In this document: positions 24,295-35,040 of the stretch, piece by piece
Numbering within the stretch: the first letter of the stretch is position 1
How the letters are laid out: each line of letters begins with the position of its first letter
Source: Oasisia sp. SBJ-2009
Taxonomy: Eukaryota > Annelida > Polychaeta > Sabellida > Siboglinidae
Length of the DNA: 64,000 nt
Direction: 5' to 3'
NCBI GenBank assembly: GCA_964017155.1
Contig: OZ024857.1
Span: 10,143,646 to 10,207,645, forward strand
Made by a program: the position numbers and the translations under genes
The notes under the pieces: generated by a model
The model's database searches: none
Seen by the model: only the letters and a program-made list of their open reading frames with translations
Told to the model about the DNA's origin: nothing

Positions 24295-24618
24295 TAGTCC
24301 GGCAGTATGGCTCAGAACCCAAAATTCTCTGATAAAGTTTTTTCTCTGCTGATTATTAATGTATCTGTAATGCTATCCAGGTTGATGTGAAGTTCTCACC
24401 ATTGAGCAATTTGAAATATTCACGTTTGAAGTTGGGCACCGTCACCCAAGATTTCATGGGGTCACAAAATACTCAAATATTGATATCTCAGTCTCTAAAT
24501 GACATAGAAACATGATTTTTGTGTCTAAATATATGTTTTTGGGGTCAACAAATGCAATGGGACAATTTTCAATTTTGAGTCTTTAGCGGCCATCTTGAAA
24601 TTTAAGATGGCCGCCATG
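24295..24618 (+). repeat. Left terminal inverted repeat, copy 1
   Basis: Matches the inverse of 27924-28258 with scattered differences; the outermost 45 bp are partly degenerate between TAGTCCGGC and 'aacccaaaattc'. It contains TTTGAA at 24410-24415 and 24425-24430, conserved in the right repeat as TTCAAA, and a hairpin at 24586-24614. Confidence 0.85.
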
Positions 24619-25165
24619 GAGGTATTGATTTCGTTGATTTGTTTATAGAAAATTGTTGCTGTAAAGTTGCTTCTGTAAACTGGATATCCATTATTAATCG
24701 TAACATGTTCTAAATCATCTCAAGATCAACCATATTATGAATGAAAAATATTGAGAACCCAGATGACAATTACATGGTGAAATATTGGGTCACCAAGCGC
24801 ATGAGGTGCAATTTCAGGTTTGCACTGTTTTTATTTTTTAACATTCCAGGCGTAATATAAATTGTATACAGTGGTAGGATACTCATAATTAATATTAATA
24901 TTATTTAGCGAGTTCTATTATTCGTATTAATTGTGTTGCACAGCTCATGAGATGTAGTAGCATGCTGTTGCTGGTTTGATGCCCATATTTACTGAACAAT
25001 GATCACAATCCTATTAATCAACATTTCTTTCTATTTCAGGTCATAGCAGGTGTGTTGTAATATACATACATATAAATACATTATGATTAATACATAAATG
25101 GTGGTGGTGTTCATACATATTTGCGTTCATGTATATTTGCAGGTGACGAGTATTGAGTGAATATC

Positions 25166-27434
25166 ATGGTGATGAAATGTATGTTCAAGTTCCGCTACGG
25201 TTCCGAGTGTGATAACAGCAAACCACGTTCTTCTAACAAGGGGCGCGCTCGAATAGACTGTATCGTCAAAGCCAGTAAAATTTACTTGGACGATCTTCAT
25301 GTTGTACTTGAACAACAAATTGAAGAAGACGAAAACCTAACAGTATACTTTCATAGGAACTGTGTTTCACGCTACACTTCCTTATCAAAAACGGCCAAAC
25401 ATACACGAGAGCATTCGAATGCCAATGACCCTCCGGTCAAGAAAGCACATAGCTCTCAAAGTTCATTTGACTTCTTCTCTCAGTGTCTGTACTGTGGAGA
25501 GCGATGTGACCTGTCCAAGGACCCCAAAAATCCAAACAGATGGAGGCCAGCCTTCATATGTCGATCAACAGTCTCCGATCAGGACCAAACACCATACAAA
25601 CAATACGTCATTGAGAAGTGTGCCAGTCGTGATGATGCTTGGGCCGAAGAGGTACGCAGCGTGGTTGGCTCAATGTCAGATCTACATGCTGCCGAAGCAC
25701 GTTATCATAGGGACTGTAGGTGTAGGTTCTTTGCTAAAAGGCAACTTCCAACGGCACAAGAAGGTCAATCCCAGACTTCAGACTATCAACCAGATATGGC
25801 ATTGAAGCATGTCATAACCACCCTGCCATCAGTTCAGAAGCGTGTATGGAGTTCGGTTGAGCTATGTAAAGAGTACCAAGACCATGGTGGGACTGATCTT
25901 ACACGTTCACAACTAGTGGAGAAACTGTGTGTCCACTTTGATGGAGACTTACTCTTGATATCCTCACCGGGTTATGCCAATGTTGTGGCTTTTCAGTGTC
26001 ATGCAGCTGTGACACTGAAGATGTTCAAAGACAATGAGGACGATCTTGAAAACAACATTCGCCATGTCGCCAAGCAAATCAAAAAGGAATGTAAAGATAT
26101 TCCTCTAGATACAACAAAGTATCGACTGAACATAGACGAACAGCTAGTCCAAGAATCAGTCTCGTGTACTGTTCAGAATCTCTTAGCATCGATATCGACG
26201 AAGCTCGACAGTACTCCTCCGGCACTGCTGATTGGTAACATAATTACCAGCGTTGTGAGAAACAAGTCAACAGATCTACAAATTGCACTTGGTGTGTTAT
26301 TGAGAGACTACAAGTCGATACTTGGCTACACCTATGATTATGGCATTACCTGTACCTCCAGCCAGACTACCAGCACAGAAGGTAGTTCTTACTGTGAGCA
26401 GTAACAAGACACAGTTGATCGACTTGATCCTGGCAAGCCCACAAGGATGTGTTGAATGGGAAACTCGTTGTCACAGGTAACGATCCTGTACCTATTCAGA
26501 TCTATCAAGGTGTGGTGTCTAAGATGGAGGGAATGGTCATCATACACGAAGAAGCTGACACAATGATCATTCAACAAGTGGCTTATGTGGGTGCCACCAA
26601 CGTCCTCGTAGTAGCTGACGACACAGATATCTTTGTACTCCTGTGTCACTTTGTGTTCCGCGGCGATATCACTGTGCATGTTATGATGATATCCCCGATC
26701 CGGGGTAGGACAGTTATTGACATCAATGCTAGCGTAGACAAGAACCCTGCTATCATGGGTGATCTGTTGGCTGCACATGGTATCACTGGCTGTGCAACCT
26801 TTGCAACATATCATGGTATTGGCAAAGGGGCTGCACTGAAAATGTAAGATCCAGTGGTTTCTCTCTGTCCAAGGTTGGTGACATAACCAGCTCAGTAAAA
26901 GATGCGCTTGGACAGTTAACACCCTTTGTTCTGTCTTGCTATGGTCATCTGGAATCGGCATCTCTGACGGATGCTCGCCAGAAGTTATGGTCTAGGAAGG
27001 TCTCACGTAGTCTCGGTGCAGCACCAAAGCTGAAAACCCTGCCAGCTACAAATGAAGCGTTTGTGGAAAACGTAGCCAGGGCACATCTCCAGGTAGCCAT
27101 TTGGAAGCAGGCCCTACAACGGAACCCGCCAAATATGGATCCTCTCACCCATGGATGGACGCGACGTGATGGATCCACATCTCTGACTCCCACTACCGTT
27201 GCTGATGGTGTAATTCTTGCTCCAGATGACATACTGAAGATGATCAAGTGCTCTTGTGGCAGTACTACGCCATGCAAATCTAAGCGATGTGGATGCCACA
27301 ATGCCAACATGGCATGTACTTCATTCTGCGCCTGCCAAGGTGGTGATGGTTGCTTCAATGAGAAGACCATGGAACGGATCCAAGCAGATGATGGATCAGA
27401 TGATGATGATGATGATGCGAATGATGATGACTGA
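25166..27434 (+). pseudogene. Transposon gene, copy 1: Cys-rich + XPG-I-like + CXC, internally deleted
   Basis: Segment A (25166-26404) has a Cys/His-rich N-terminus: HRNC, CLYCGERC, then YHRDCRCRFF, plausibly a zinc-binding domain. Upstream of 25166 there is a stop codon and a possible ttgcag acceptor. At about 26335 the reading jumps to the frame VVLTVSSNKTQLIDLIL, showing that the central transposase and N-terminal nuclease parts seen in copy 2 are missing. Segment B (26449-26847) reads HEEADTMIIQQVAYVGAT and ADDTDIFVLL, an XPG-I-like acidic pattern, then AAHGITGC and GIGKGAALKM, like the FEN1 helix-hairpin-helix. After a one-base frame break, segment C (to 27434) has KCSCGSTTPCKSKRCGC, a tesmin/TSO1 CXC domain, and an acidic Asp tail. 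The copy is not functional. Confidence 0.8.
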
Positions 27435-27923
27435 TGATCTTTAATCTGGTGATTGACTGTTTGATAATTCTGACATTTGTTCATTGTGTGTGTGTGTACA
27501 ATGTGCATTAAAGAGATTGGAATATTGATATACAACTTATTGACTCGCAAGTTGAACACAATATCATGATTGTGGAAAATAACATAAAAATACCACAATT
27601 ATTTACATGATTTATTTTATGCCAAAAATGTTCATTAAGAAACAACATTTATGTTTCTGGCATATTTGAATGCTAAACGTTACAAATGTTAAGCCGATTT
27701 GTCCATATTCGGTCAATTCTAAAATTACCCCCTTCGCCATTGATGACCCAATATGTCGCAATGAATGTGATTTATGATTGAGATCTGTATATTATTCATC
27801 AATATAATTGACCTGCAGTAGCTTTAGGCAGTTTAAAATATAGAAATATTGATTTAGAGCGCATGTGTAGATGATTTCAAGTACGATTTTTTTAATGATA
27901 AACAAAAACAAAGGTCACATGTC

Positions 27924-28258
27924 GGCCATCTTGAATTTCAAGATGGCCGCCAAATACTCAAAATTTAAAATTGTCCAATTGCATTTGTTGACCCCAAAAA
28001 CATATTTATACACAAAAATCATGTTTCTATGTCATTTAGAGACTGATATATCGAAATTTGGATATTTTGTGACCCCAAGAAATCTTGGGTGACGGTGCCC
28101 AACTTCAAACGTGAATATTTCAAATTGCTCAATGGTGAGAACTTCACATCAACCTGGATAGCATTACAGTGACCCTATGCCTTGATAATCAGCAGAGAAA
28201 AAAACTTTATCAGTGAATTTTGGGTTAGGGCAAAAATAGCCATCTCACAGCCGGACTA
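27924..28258 (-). repeat. Right terminal inverted repeat, copy 1
   Basis: Inverse of the left repeat. The hairpin at 27923-27949 has perfect 13-bp arms (CGGCCATCTTGAA / TTCAAGATGGCCG) around one base. Both TTCAAA motifs are conserved. Confidence 0.85.
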
Positions 28259-28261
28259 ATT

Positions 28262-28440
28262 AGGAAGACGGTGCCAACTATGAACACAGACGAGGGGGCT
28301 ATAGGCTAAGTCACGTGTGGGACAGTCTGCTCGTCACGCCATCTATCGAGCAGTGACAATTCAATTCCTGAAGAAGGCCGCAGAAGGTGGCTGAAACGTT
28401 GATGTGACTGAGTAGAAATTATTAGTTGTGTAATCATGAA
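28262..28440 (+). pseudogene. Penelope-like element, right part with C-terminus and hammerhead-like motif
   Basis: It resumes the GIY-YIG protein as RKTVPTMNTDEGA and, after one frame slip, GYRLSHVWDSLLVTPSIEQ with stop TGA at 28354-28356. Just after the stop, CTGAAGA (28368-28374) and GAAAC (28393-28397) flank a short stem, matching the hammerhead core CUGANGA...GAAA. Penelope-like elements are known to carry hammerhead motifs. The usual T at the variable position is A here, so activity is doubtful. Confidence 0.8.
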
Positions 28441-30138
28441 ATTTGCTTGAATAATAATTATAATGTTTCATTAAAATTGCAAATATGCAAGCTGTGGACA
28501 TAGATATTGCGTAACTATTGTATTGCTTGGGGATATACGACTAATTTTGTCGTTAGTGAAATTTGTATGATTACTCAACGAGTCAGTCCTTAGTGATATA
28601 GACACCCTTTTCAAGTATTGTTCGGCGGAACTACTCATTTAACAATACGTGGATATCCAAACTTATATTTGTACCGTAAAGTATCCAGTCTGTCACGAAA
28701 TAAACCCGGCTACGTCGGTGTTGCTGTGGTTTATGACGCCATAAAATAAAACATTCCTTTATCAGAAAAAAAACACCTACAAGTTGCCAAAGGGCACTCG
28801 ATCGTCCAGACCCCCACAGTATTCGAAGACATACTCTCACGCTTGTAAGCCATCCATCCTGTAGCATACCTGTGTGGCTGCCGGTAATAGATGCTCCATG
28901 GCCGCACAAGTCGCATGCTCTGTAGCGATGTCCCGTAGATTTCTCCGCGTGTGTCCCAATGTGGTCCATTACCCGCCGAGCAACACATCACTTACACAAC
29001 TCTGAAGCGTGTGCTGCGTCACCTCTTGGCTGTCGCGTCAGTTTGCAAAAGGCCACTGGGGGTATTAATTAAATGAAATTAAAATAATTAACGAGGCCTT
29101 CCCTTAGATTTTGTTTGATCAATTTGAGAGTTTTATCCGGCGAAAAGTTTAAATGATAAACAAAACTCTTGTTCCTAAGCAGGGTTTACTTGCCAAGTTG
29201 AACGCCGATGAGCGCTTGCATAATATAATAGTATATTATACTACTATGCTCATCTGCTTCTCTAAGCTACCAGTTGGCGATTTATTTCAAAAAACATAAA
29301 TGAAACTACTATTAATTGCGTGGGTATTTTACATGTTGTAGTTTCTAGGTTTTTTTTCTACTACTTGAAAAAAAATTGAACGGATCGTGGGTTGCTGTGT
29401 GGACAGGTGTATGTTGCAAAATGACATTCTGAAATGGTATTACTGGTAGTGCCATCTTGCGGATACGTTTATGCTAGGCGAGATAATGAACGATTGCTGT
29501 GATGTTTACAACATAGATAAAAAGGAATCCAAGGCAAAATCGCCTTCTGGCATAATCCTCTCGCAATGGACAAAATCCCCTTCGGACAAAATCCCCGTTG
29601 CGTTAGCCGTCATCATAGCTGTCAGGGACGTTTTGGTTTAGATTGTTCCACAAGCACCACATTCGGCCCAGACGCCGTCCGTGCCATATATATTACTATG
29701 TCGTTTTCCCGAGATATATTACTTTGTCGTTTCCCGAGATAGAAGTAAATCATAGTTTTTAAACCAAAAGGGCAAGAAACTAGATTAGTGCCCCTGTTTA
29801 GGGGTTATCGATGTCGGGGAATGCGATTCTAATCTAATTTTGTCAATTTCACATAATGGTCTCCCCATATTGGGATCAAATGTCAACCGTCAGCAGTATA
29901 TAGGAGCTCTTAACAGCAATTGTTGTTACAGCTGACATTCATCCCTGCTGTTCTTGGAAGAGAAAGCTACACTTATGTCACTATAAACGACATGTTGCAG
30001 ACGTTTGATGGTCGCGGTGAAAAACATGGCTTATTATCTTGTGTTTAGCGCATGATAGTTCAACCGTGAAAATATTGTGGAAAACACAACTAAATAAGGA
30101 AACTACAAAATAAGAATATAGATGTCTCTCGCTTCACA
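28441..30138. other. AT-rich non-coding stretch
   Basis: No exon is recognised. A short near-palindrome 'taatatattacta/tagtatatta' type sequence lies at about 29224-29246. The minus-strand frames at 28631-28991 have no motif. Confidence 0.4.
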
Positions 30139-30492
30139 GAGTCGTGGATAGTGTAGTGGTTAGCATATCCGCCTGGCATGCCAGCGGCCTGGGTTCAATG
30201 TCCGGTCAGGGCAGGCATGGTCTATTTGATGTTAAAACCTGGCTTTCAACATTTGGGGACTGTGTACCCCTCGTGAATCGGAGAATCACGTTAATGTCGA
30301 CCCCTTCTCAATTTGGGACGTAAAAGAACCATCAAGGACGACAAGCACCCTGGCAGTGACCAGCCTCAGTGCCAGCATAGAAAGGTCGGCTTGGCGTAAA
30401 TGTTCAGAAAAAGACTGACTAATGCAATGAGACCTCAACAGATCATAACCTTTTAACCACAATACATACAGACTAGTCACTTAATAGAACCC
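30139..30492 (+). repeat. tRNA-derived SINE family 1, fullest copy
   Basis: The head carries an A-box-like TAGTGTAGTGG and a B-box-like GGTTCAATGTC, with an anticodon-arm-like 'ccgcctggcatgccagcgg' between them, so it derives from a tRNA gene. The body includes 'gaatcggagaatcacgtta' and 'tcaatttgggacg'. The end is 'taatagaaccc'. It is about 350 bp. Two more copies (inverted) lie at 21066-21328 and 40994-41075, which support a dispersed family. Confidence 0.85.
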
Positions 30493-30709
30493 AGCCGTGT
30501 ATTGAAAAGAACTAGAACTCTAAATGATGTAAAGAAACCGCCATGTTGTCATAACGTCGTCAACTGGTAGATATTTCAAGAACGTTTCTTTACGTCACAG
30601 CGTATGTCAATGGGTTACGTCATCACAACGCATCGGCAGGTAACGACACACGCCCGTTTCGTTAGTGTATTTCTGTTAGATGATGTTTTCGTTGTGTTGG
30701 GTGTATGTG

Positions 30710-30920
<211 letters not shown>

Positions 30921-31154
30921 CTTGTAGACAAAGTAGTAAAAGTCACATTTTCGAAAGTAAAACGTTTAGCATCGTTCGTTCCAGATAAAAAGAACGATGA
31001 ACATAAAACAATATAAATATTAGCTTGTCAGACGACTTCGCAAATGGACGTCCACCGATAATAAACTTGCGCGCATTTGTTTATTTTACCAATGATCAGC
31101 AAATGAGGCGTGCCTATGACAGCTTGACGATCACTGATTCGCAATGTCGCGCCA

Positions 31155-31640
31155 TGTCGTAGCCTCGATTAACCAGACTACGTGAGGTGGCAGCACTTTC
31201 GCCACTCAACTTCGCCTGGGTAATTAATGGACTGCCGCTGTAACCGACAGGGCGGGCTTATCCCAGATTAGGGTAGAGACGATGAATTGGTTCTCGGGTC
31301 GAATTTGAAATAACAAATTAAATAACGATCCTTTTTATTAGATAATGCTTTATTATAAGAAATATTCAAAGTTAAACTTATACAAATACAAAATAAATAT
31401 AAATACAAATTTGCAGTTGTTTATAAAATAGGAATTACGGCAGGATTAACCAGTATCCGTGAGGTGGCCGCATTGTTTAGCCCCACACGGATAACATTCA
31501 AAAGCTGGCCAAGTCACCAGACTGTCTTCTCGGCGAAGTTACGCAGCCGAGCGACAGTCAAACTATCCCGGTCGTTGCGATGTTCGAAAGCGTGCTGCCA
31601 TCTGACGGTATCTAGGTAAGCGAAAGTCACAGCCTAACAT
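31155..31640. repeat. Possible short inverted-repeat element (MITE-like)
   Basis: 'gtagcctcgattaaccagac' followed by 'tacgtgaggtggcagc' recurs in similar form at 53386-53530 ('gtagcctcggttacaccc', 'gaggtggcagcc'), and partly within this block at about 31444 ('ttaaccagtatccgtgaggt'). Phrases such as 'ccagactgtc' and 'gagcgacagtcaaac' recur inverted in the other copy. Family and exact ends are unclear. Confidence 0.4.
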
Positions 31641-31815
31641 GTATCAAAGGCGCCTCCTGATGTTGACAGTTTTTACAAGGCCACATTAGGAATGAAATCG
31701 ACTACTGCAGTCAAGAGTCTTAGTCAAGAATACTACATTTCTTTACAACAGTTGTCTGTCATGATAATCCAAGACTATTTAAATTTAATTTGCTTTGTAT
31801 AGCTGCTGTCATTGT

Positions 31816-32098
31816 ATTCCAGATCATCGGACTTTTATGTAACACAGGTGGCATTACATTTCAGATCATCGGACTTTTACGTAACACATATTACAATATA
31901 TTCCAGATCATCGGACTTTTATGTAACACGGGTGGCATTATATTTCAGATCAACGGACTTTTACATAACGCATGTGATATTATATTCCAGATCAACAAAC
32001 CTTTACGTAACACATGATGACAATATATTCGAAGTCATCGGACTTTTATGTAACACAGGTGGCATTCCATTCCAGACAATCGGACGTTTACGTAACAC
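31816..32098. repeat. About 43-bp tandem array, 6-7 copies, head of SINE family 2
   Basis: Units of the type 'cagatcatcggacttttatg' then 'taacacaggtggcatt'. The last unit runs directly into 'ggttcgaatcctg', a B-box, so the unit looks like an amplified part of a tRNA-like SINE head. Two more units follow the SINE at 32405-32490. Confidence 0.75.
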
Positions 32099-32404
32099 GG
32101 TTCGAATCCTGTGTTGCAGTTGTTTAAACCTTAGGCAAGTTTTGTCACTCTACATTGCTGTAATTCACTCAGCTGTATAAATGAGTACCTGGCTGTAGAC
32201 ATGTGGTGGATATGTTTACGAGCAGTCTTCGCGCATTAATTACAACATATGGCTGGATGCTTCCCAGTGAAATTGACATGTTGCCTGATTGAAAAGGTTT
32301 GCCAGGGAAGTAAATGTAAAGCGCTTTGAGATTCCTGAGGATTGGATTGGCACTGTGTAAGAACTTACCTTTCTAGGGGCATAAGTAAGTGAGAAAGTAA
32401 GTAA
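32099..32404 (+). repeat. SINE family 2, body and tail
   Basis: B-box GGTTCGAATCC at about 32099, body 'cgcgcattaattacaacata' and 'tggctggatgcttcccag', tail 'aaagcgctttgagattcctg' and a terminal (AAGT)n. The inverted copy at 41935-42115 shares 'atatggctggatgcttcccag'-type sequence. It is embedded between units of the tandem array. Confidence 0.75.
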
Positions 32405-32490
32405 GACCATATATTCCAAATCATTGGCCGTTTACGTAACACAAATGGCAATATATTCCGGATCAATGGACTTTTATTTAACACACTGTT
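32405..32490. repeat. Continuation of the 43-bp array after the SINE
   Basis: Two diverged units: 'ccaaatcattggccgtttac' and 'ccggatcaatggacttttat'. They show that the array brackets the SINE body. Confidence 0.7.
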
Positions 32491-33970
32491 CGATGATCCT
32501 TCAATAGGATGATTAATATACATATACAACAGGATAAACGTAAAATTATCATGCAGATAATATGGTAAGTTCACGTGGACGTTTATATATAATTATTCAA
32601 TCATTTTCCAGCTTCAAATTAATAAGTGTCATGTAATTTAATTTAAGTTAATTTAACTAAAAATAAAGAAAAAACATTTGCACGGGAAACAAAGGGAATC
32701 ATGGAAAGAGAATGACGGAGGATCTGGATAAATAGAGATAACACGTCGAGACGACAGACAGAACAATCCCAATGACCAATCACCCCGACTCGGTCGTTGT
32801 TCCCTGGGGACCAAAACCTCACCTGTCTTTGATCATATACGCCACGACAATTACGTCTACATACTTCGAGGACTTGACGTATCACAGGCGCTGTCACGAT
32901 ATCGTTATCCAACTCCTGGTGCCAAGTCGTAGGGGACATAATCAGGTTAATGGCGGACAGTAAATCGTCGCTAATGAGATCATTCTGACACCGAAACTCG
33001 CTGAGACATTATTACACTCGAAACAAGCAGTAAAATGCAACTTTGAAAATATAATGTATATTAATGTTGCCTATGATTGGCATAATAAGTAGATAATTTA
33101 CTTGTTGTGCAAGCTTTATTATCACAAGATTAATCGCACTGCATGTGATACCATAGGCGGTGCATGGCAACGGTTACCGACTAGCCAATGCGGACATCCA
33201 CGTTTGGTTGGAGACCCGCACTTGTAAAAGCCAGCCGAAATTAATGAGGACAGTCACAGTTGAATCCTACTTTATGGACACATGACGTTTATAGATGTCG
33301 TATTGCCATTCTATCTATGTCGTTATGCTAATGTTAACATCTGTTCGTGAGTAACGTTCGTGACGATCCATCGCCTCGTCGACCTATAAGTGGTTTGTCT
33401 TGGTAATGGTAATGGGGATGTCTGGATGATACTGCCGCTAACACGTGTCCGTCATTTGTGGAGGAGTCAACATCGTACGTCAATTGATAACCTTTCAGGA
33501 CGACCTGCCCACTTGTTTGCCGCTTGGCTTGCTGTTCCTGCTCTGAACCCGGGCCACGCACCATGGAGACCATATACAATATATTCAATATGGCCTCTGG
33601 GTTGTCTAGCCACGCGTGTTTTTGTCACACGGTCATAGTGTTTGTGCAAGAAAATGCACCTGTCCTTGCAAAGGATCTTTTACTTCCTCATAAGTATAGG
33701 AATCATGATACCACTGGTTGTTCCACGGGTGGGGTTAATCTACTACCCTCGACTGTTGTTACGCGTGTAATATTACACATTTATACTCGCACGTGGATTT
33801 ATATGCGGGAATTAATATAACAAAAGCGTTATGTAAATTCCACCAAATCACGTGCTTTGAAAAGTAGCATGCGCCGAACTAAAACACATAAACTGTGTAG
33901 CTATCGTTAGTATTCCCCACAATGCACCGGGAAATATCCGGCAGCATTGGCCTAGAACATAAATCACGTA
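32491..33970. other. Non-coding stretch without recognised gene
   Basis: Several open frames of 60-100 codons occur on both strands (for example 33334-33820), overlapping one another, with no motif or convincing splice site. They are probably spurious. Confidence 0.4.
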
Positions 33971-33973
33971 TTA
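33971..33973. repeat. Target-site duplication TTA, left copy
   Basis: TTA precedes TAGTGCAGC at 33974, and TTA follows GCTGCACTA at 39470. Confidence 0.75.
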
Positions 33974-35015
33974 TAGTGCAGCGGCCGAAGCTGAAAAAGG
34001 GCTCTATTTAAGGAGATACCCCTACCGGAGGTATAACAAGCTGGGACCAGTCTCATTTTGACCGTATGAATCTCTAGTTTCTGTAAAACGATGTTGTAGT
34101 TGCAGCAAACTTGTACAACATATTGAATTAACCCTTTGTGTGCAGCAAAATATGAAAAAAATACGTTTTCACTTACTTGCTTATTTTATGAAATGAGCCC
34201 AGTTATTTTTTAGAATTGGTAGTTATATCAATTTATTTCATTGAAATGGACATGTAGCAATATATTTTAGGCAGTTTTATGCGTTAAGGGTCCAAAAATA
34301 TACCCCAAATATGGCGATGTTTGGTGATTTTAACCGAACTGAAGCAGATTGTATTGCACCCTACTACCAATACATGTTATAACAGTGTCAGACCTGACTC
34401 GTTTCATCACCCAGGATGTGTCATTGATAAAAATATAAGTTTGAGCATGGTGAAGTGGGAATAACATGGTCCATTAACCCTTTGTTTGCGACAACGCATA
34501 AACTACGTTTTTGAATTTTTGCTTTTGCTTTATCTTAATAAATACGGCATGCAGAGCAATAATTGTGGTATGTGAGTATATGTGTTTTAGGGTATTCTGA
34601 TTTCAAATATATAATTTTTTTGTTCCTCCGGCATTAATTTCTGCCATTTGTAAAGATGGCGGTCGTCAATACAAATGTTACAATAGATCAAACACTACTT
34701 CACCTAGAGAAATTATTTTGACGTATTTGGACAGCTTGGTGGATAGCGATACCAGCCGTGTTATTTGTCACCTTCAACAACATAACAATTTAGCCCCATT
34801 TTTAAAGATGGCGTCTGCCAAAGTTTAGTATTTCCGTATTTAAGAAATACGGTATTTAGATCCATCTTTCACCACATTTAAAGTGCTTCATATCGTCGAA
34901 GAGCGTAGCTAATGTACAGTGGATACCTGTTTGACCCACTGTTAACATTAGTTATTAGTTTGAGACAAGTTCAACGTCGTATATAATATGTTCCCTATTA
35001 TCGCTCAATATATAC
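33974..35015 (+). repeat. Left terminal inverted repeat, copy 2
   Basis: Mirror of 38433-39470 over about 1 kb, for example 'gatggatctaaataccgtat' on the right against its complement at about 34845-34870 here. It contains AAGATGGCGG at about 34655, AAGATGGCG at about 34806 (YY1-like), TTTGAA at 34510-34515 and TTCAAA at 34602-34607. Confidence 0.85.
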
Positions 35016-35040
35016 ATGAGATCGAGCCCTTGGAGATGAG

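Larger units (their letters stand above)
24295..28258 (+). mobile_element. DNA transposon, Academ-like, copy 1 (3964 bp)
   Basis: The ends are 5'-TAGTCCGGC and GCCGGACTA-3', with 3-bp ATT duplications. Inverted repeats of about 325-335 bp (24295-24618 and 27924-28258) include 'ttgggcaccgtcacccaag' on the left and its mirror on the right. Each inner end carries a near-perfect hairpin with arms CGGCCATCTT / AAGATGGCCG. The interior holds one decayed gene with a Cys-rich N-terminus, an XPG-like nuclease region and a CXC domain. The nearest described superfamily I recall is Academ; KDZ elements are the alternative. Confidence 0.85.

Noticed and set aside
24281..28240. 9-bp duplication TAGCCATCT as the target site of copy 1
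   Set aside because: TAGCCATCT occurs near both ends, but the sequence inside it is not inverted at the tips, whereas ATT plus TAGTCCGGC restores the Penelope frame.
28631..28991. Minus-strand frames of 112 and 86 codons
   Set aside because: They overlap in different frames, have no motif and no supporting splice signals.
30139..30225. Functional tRNA gene
   Set aside because: A- and B-boxes are present, but the acceptor stem does not close and the body and tail match other SINE copies.
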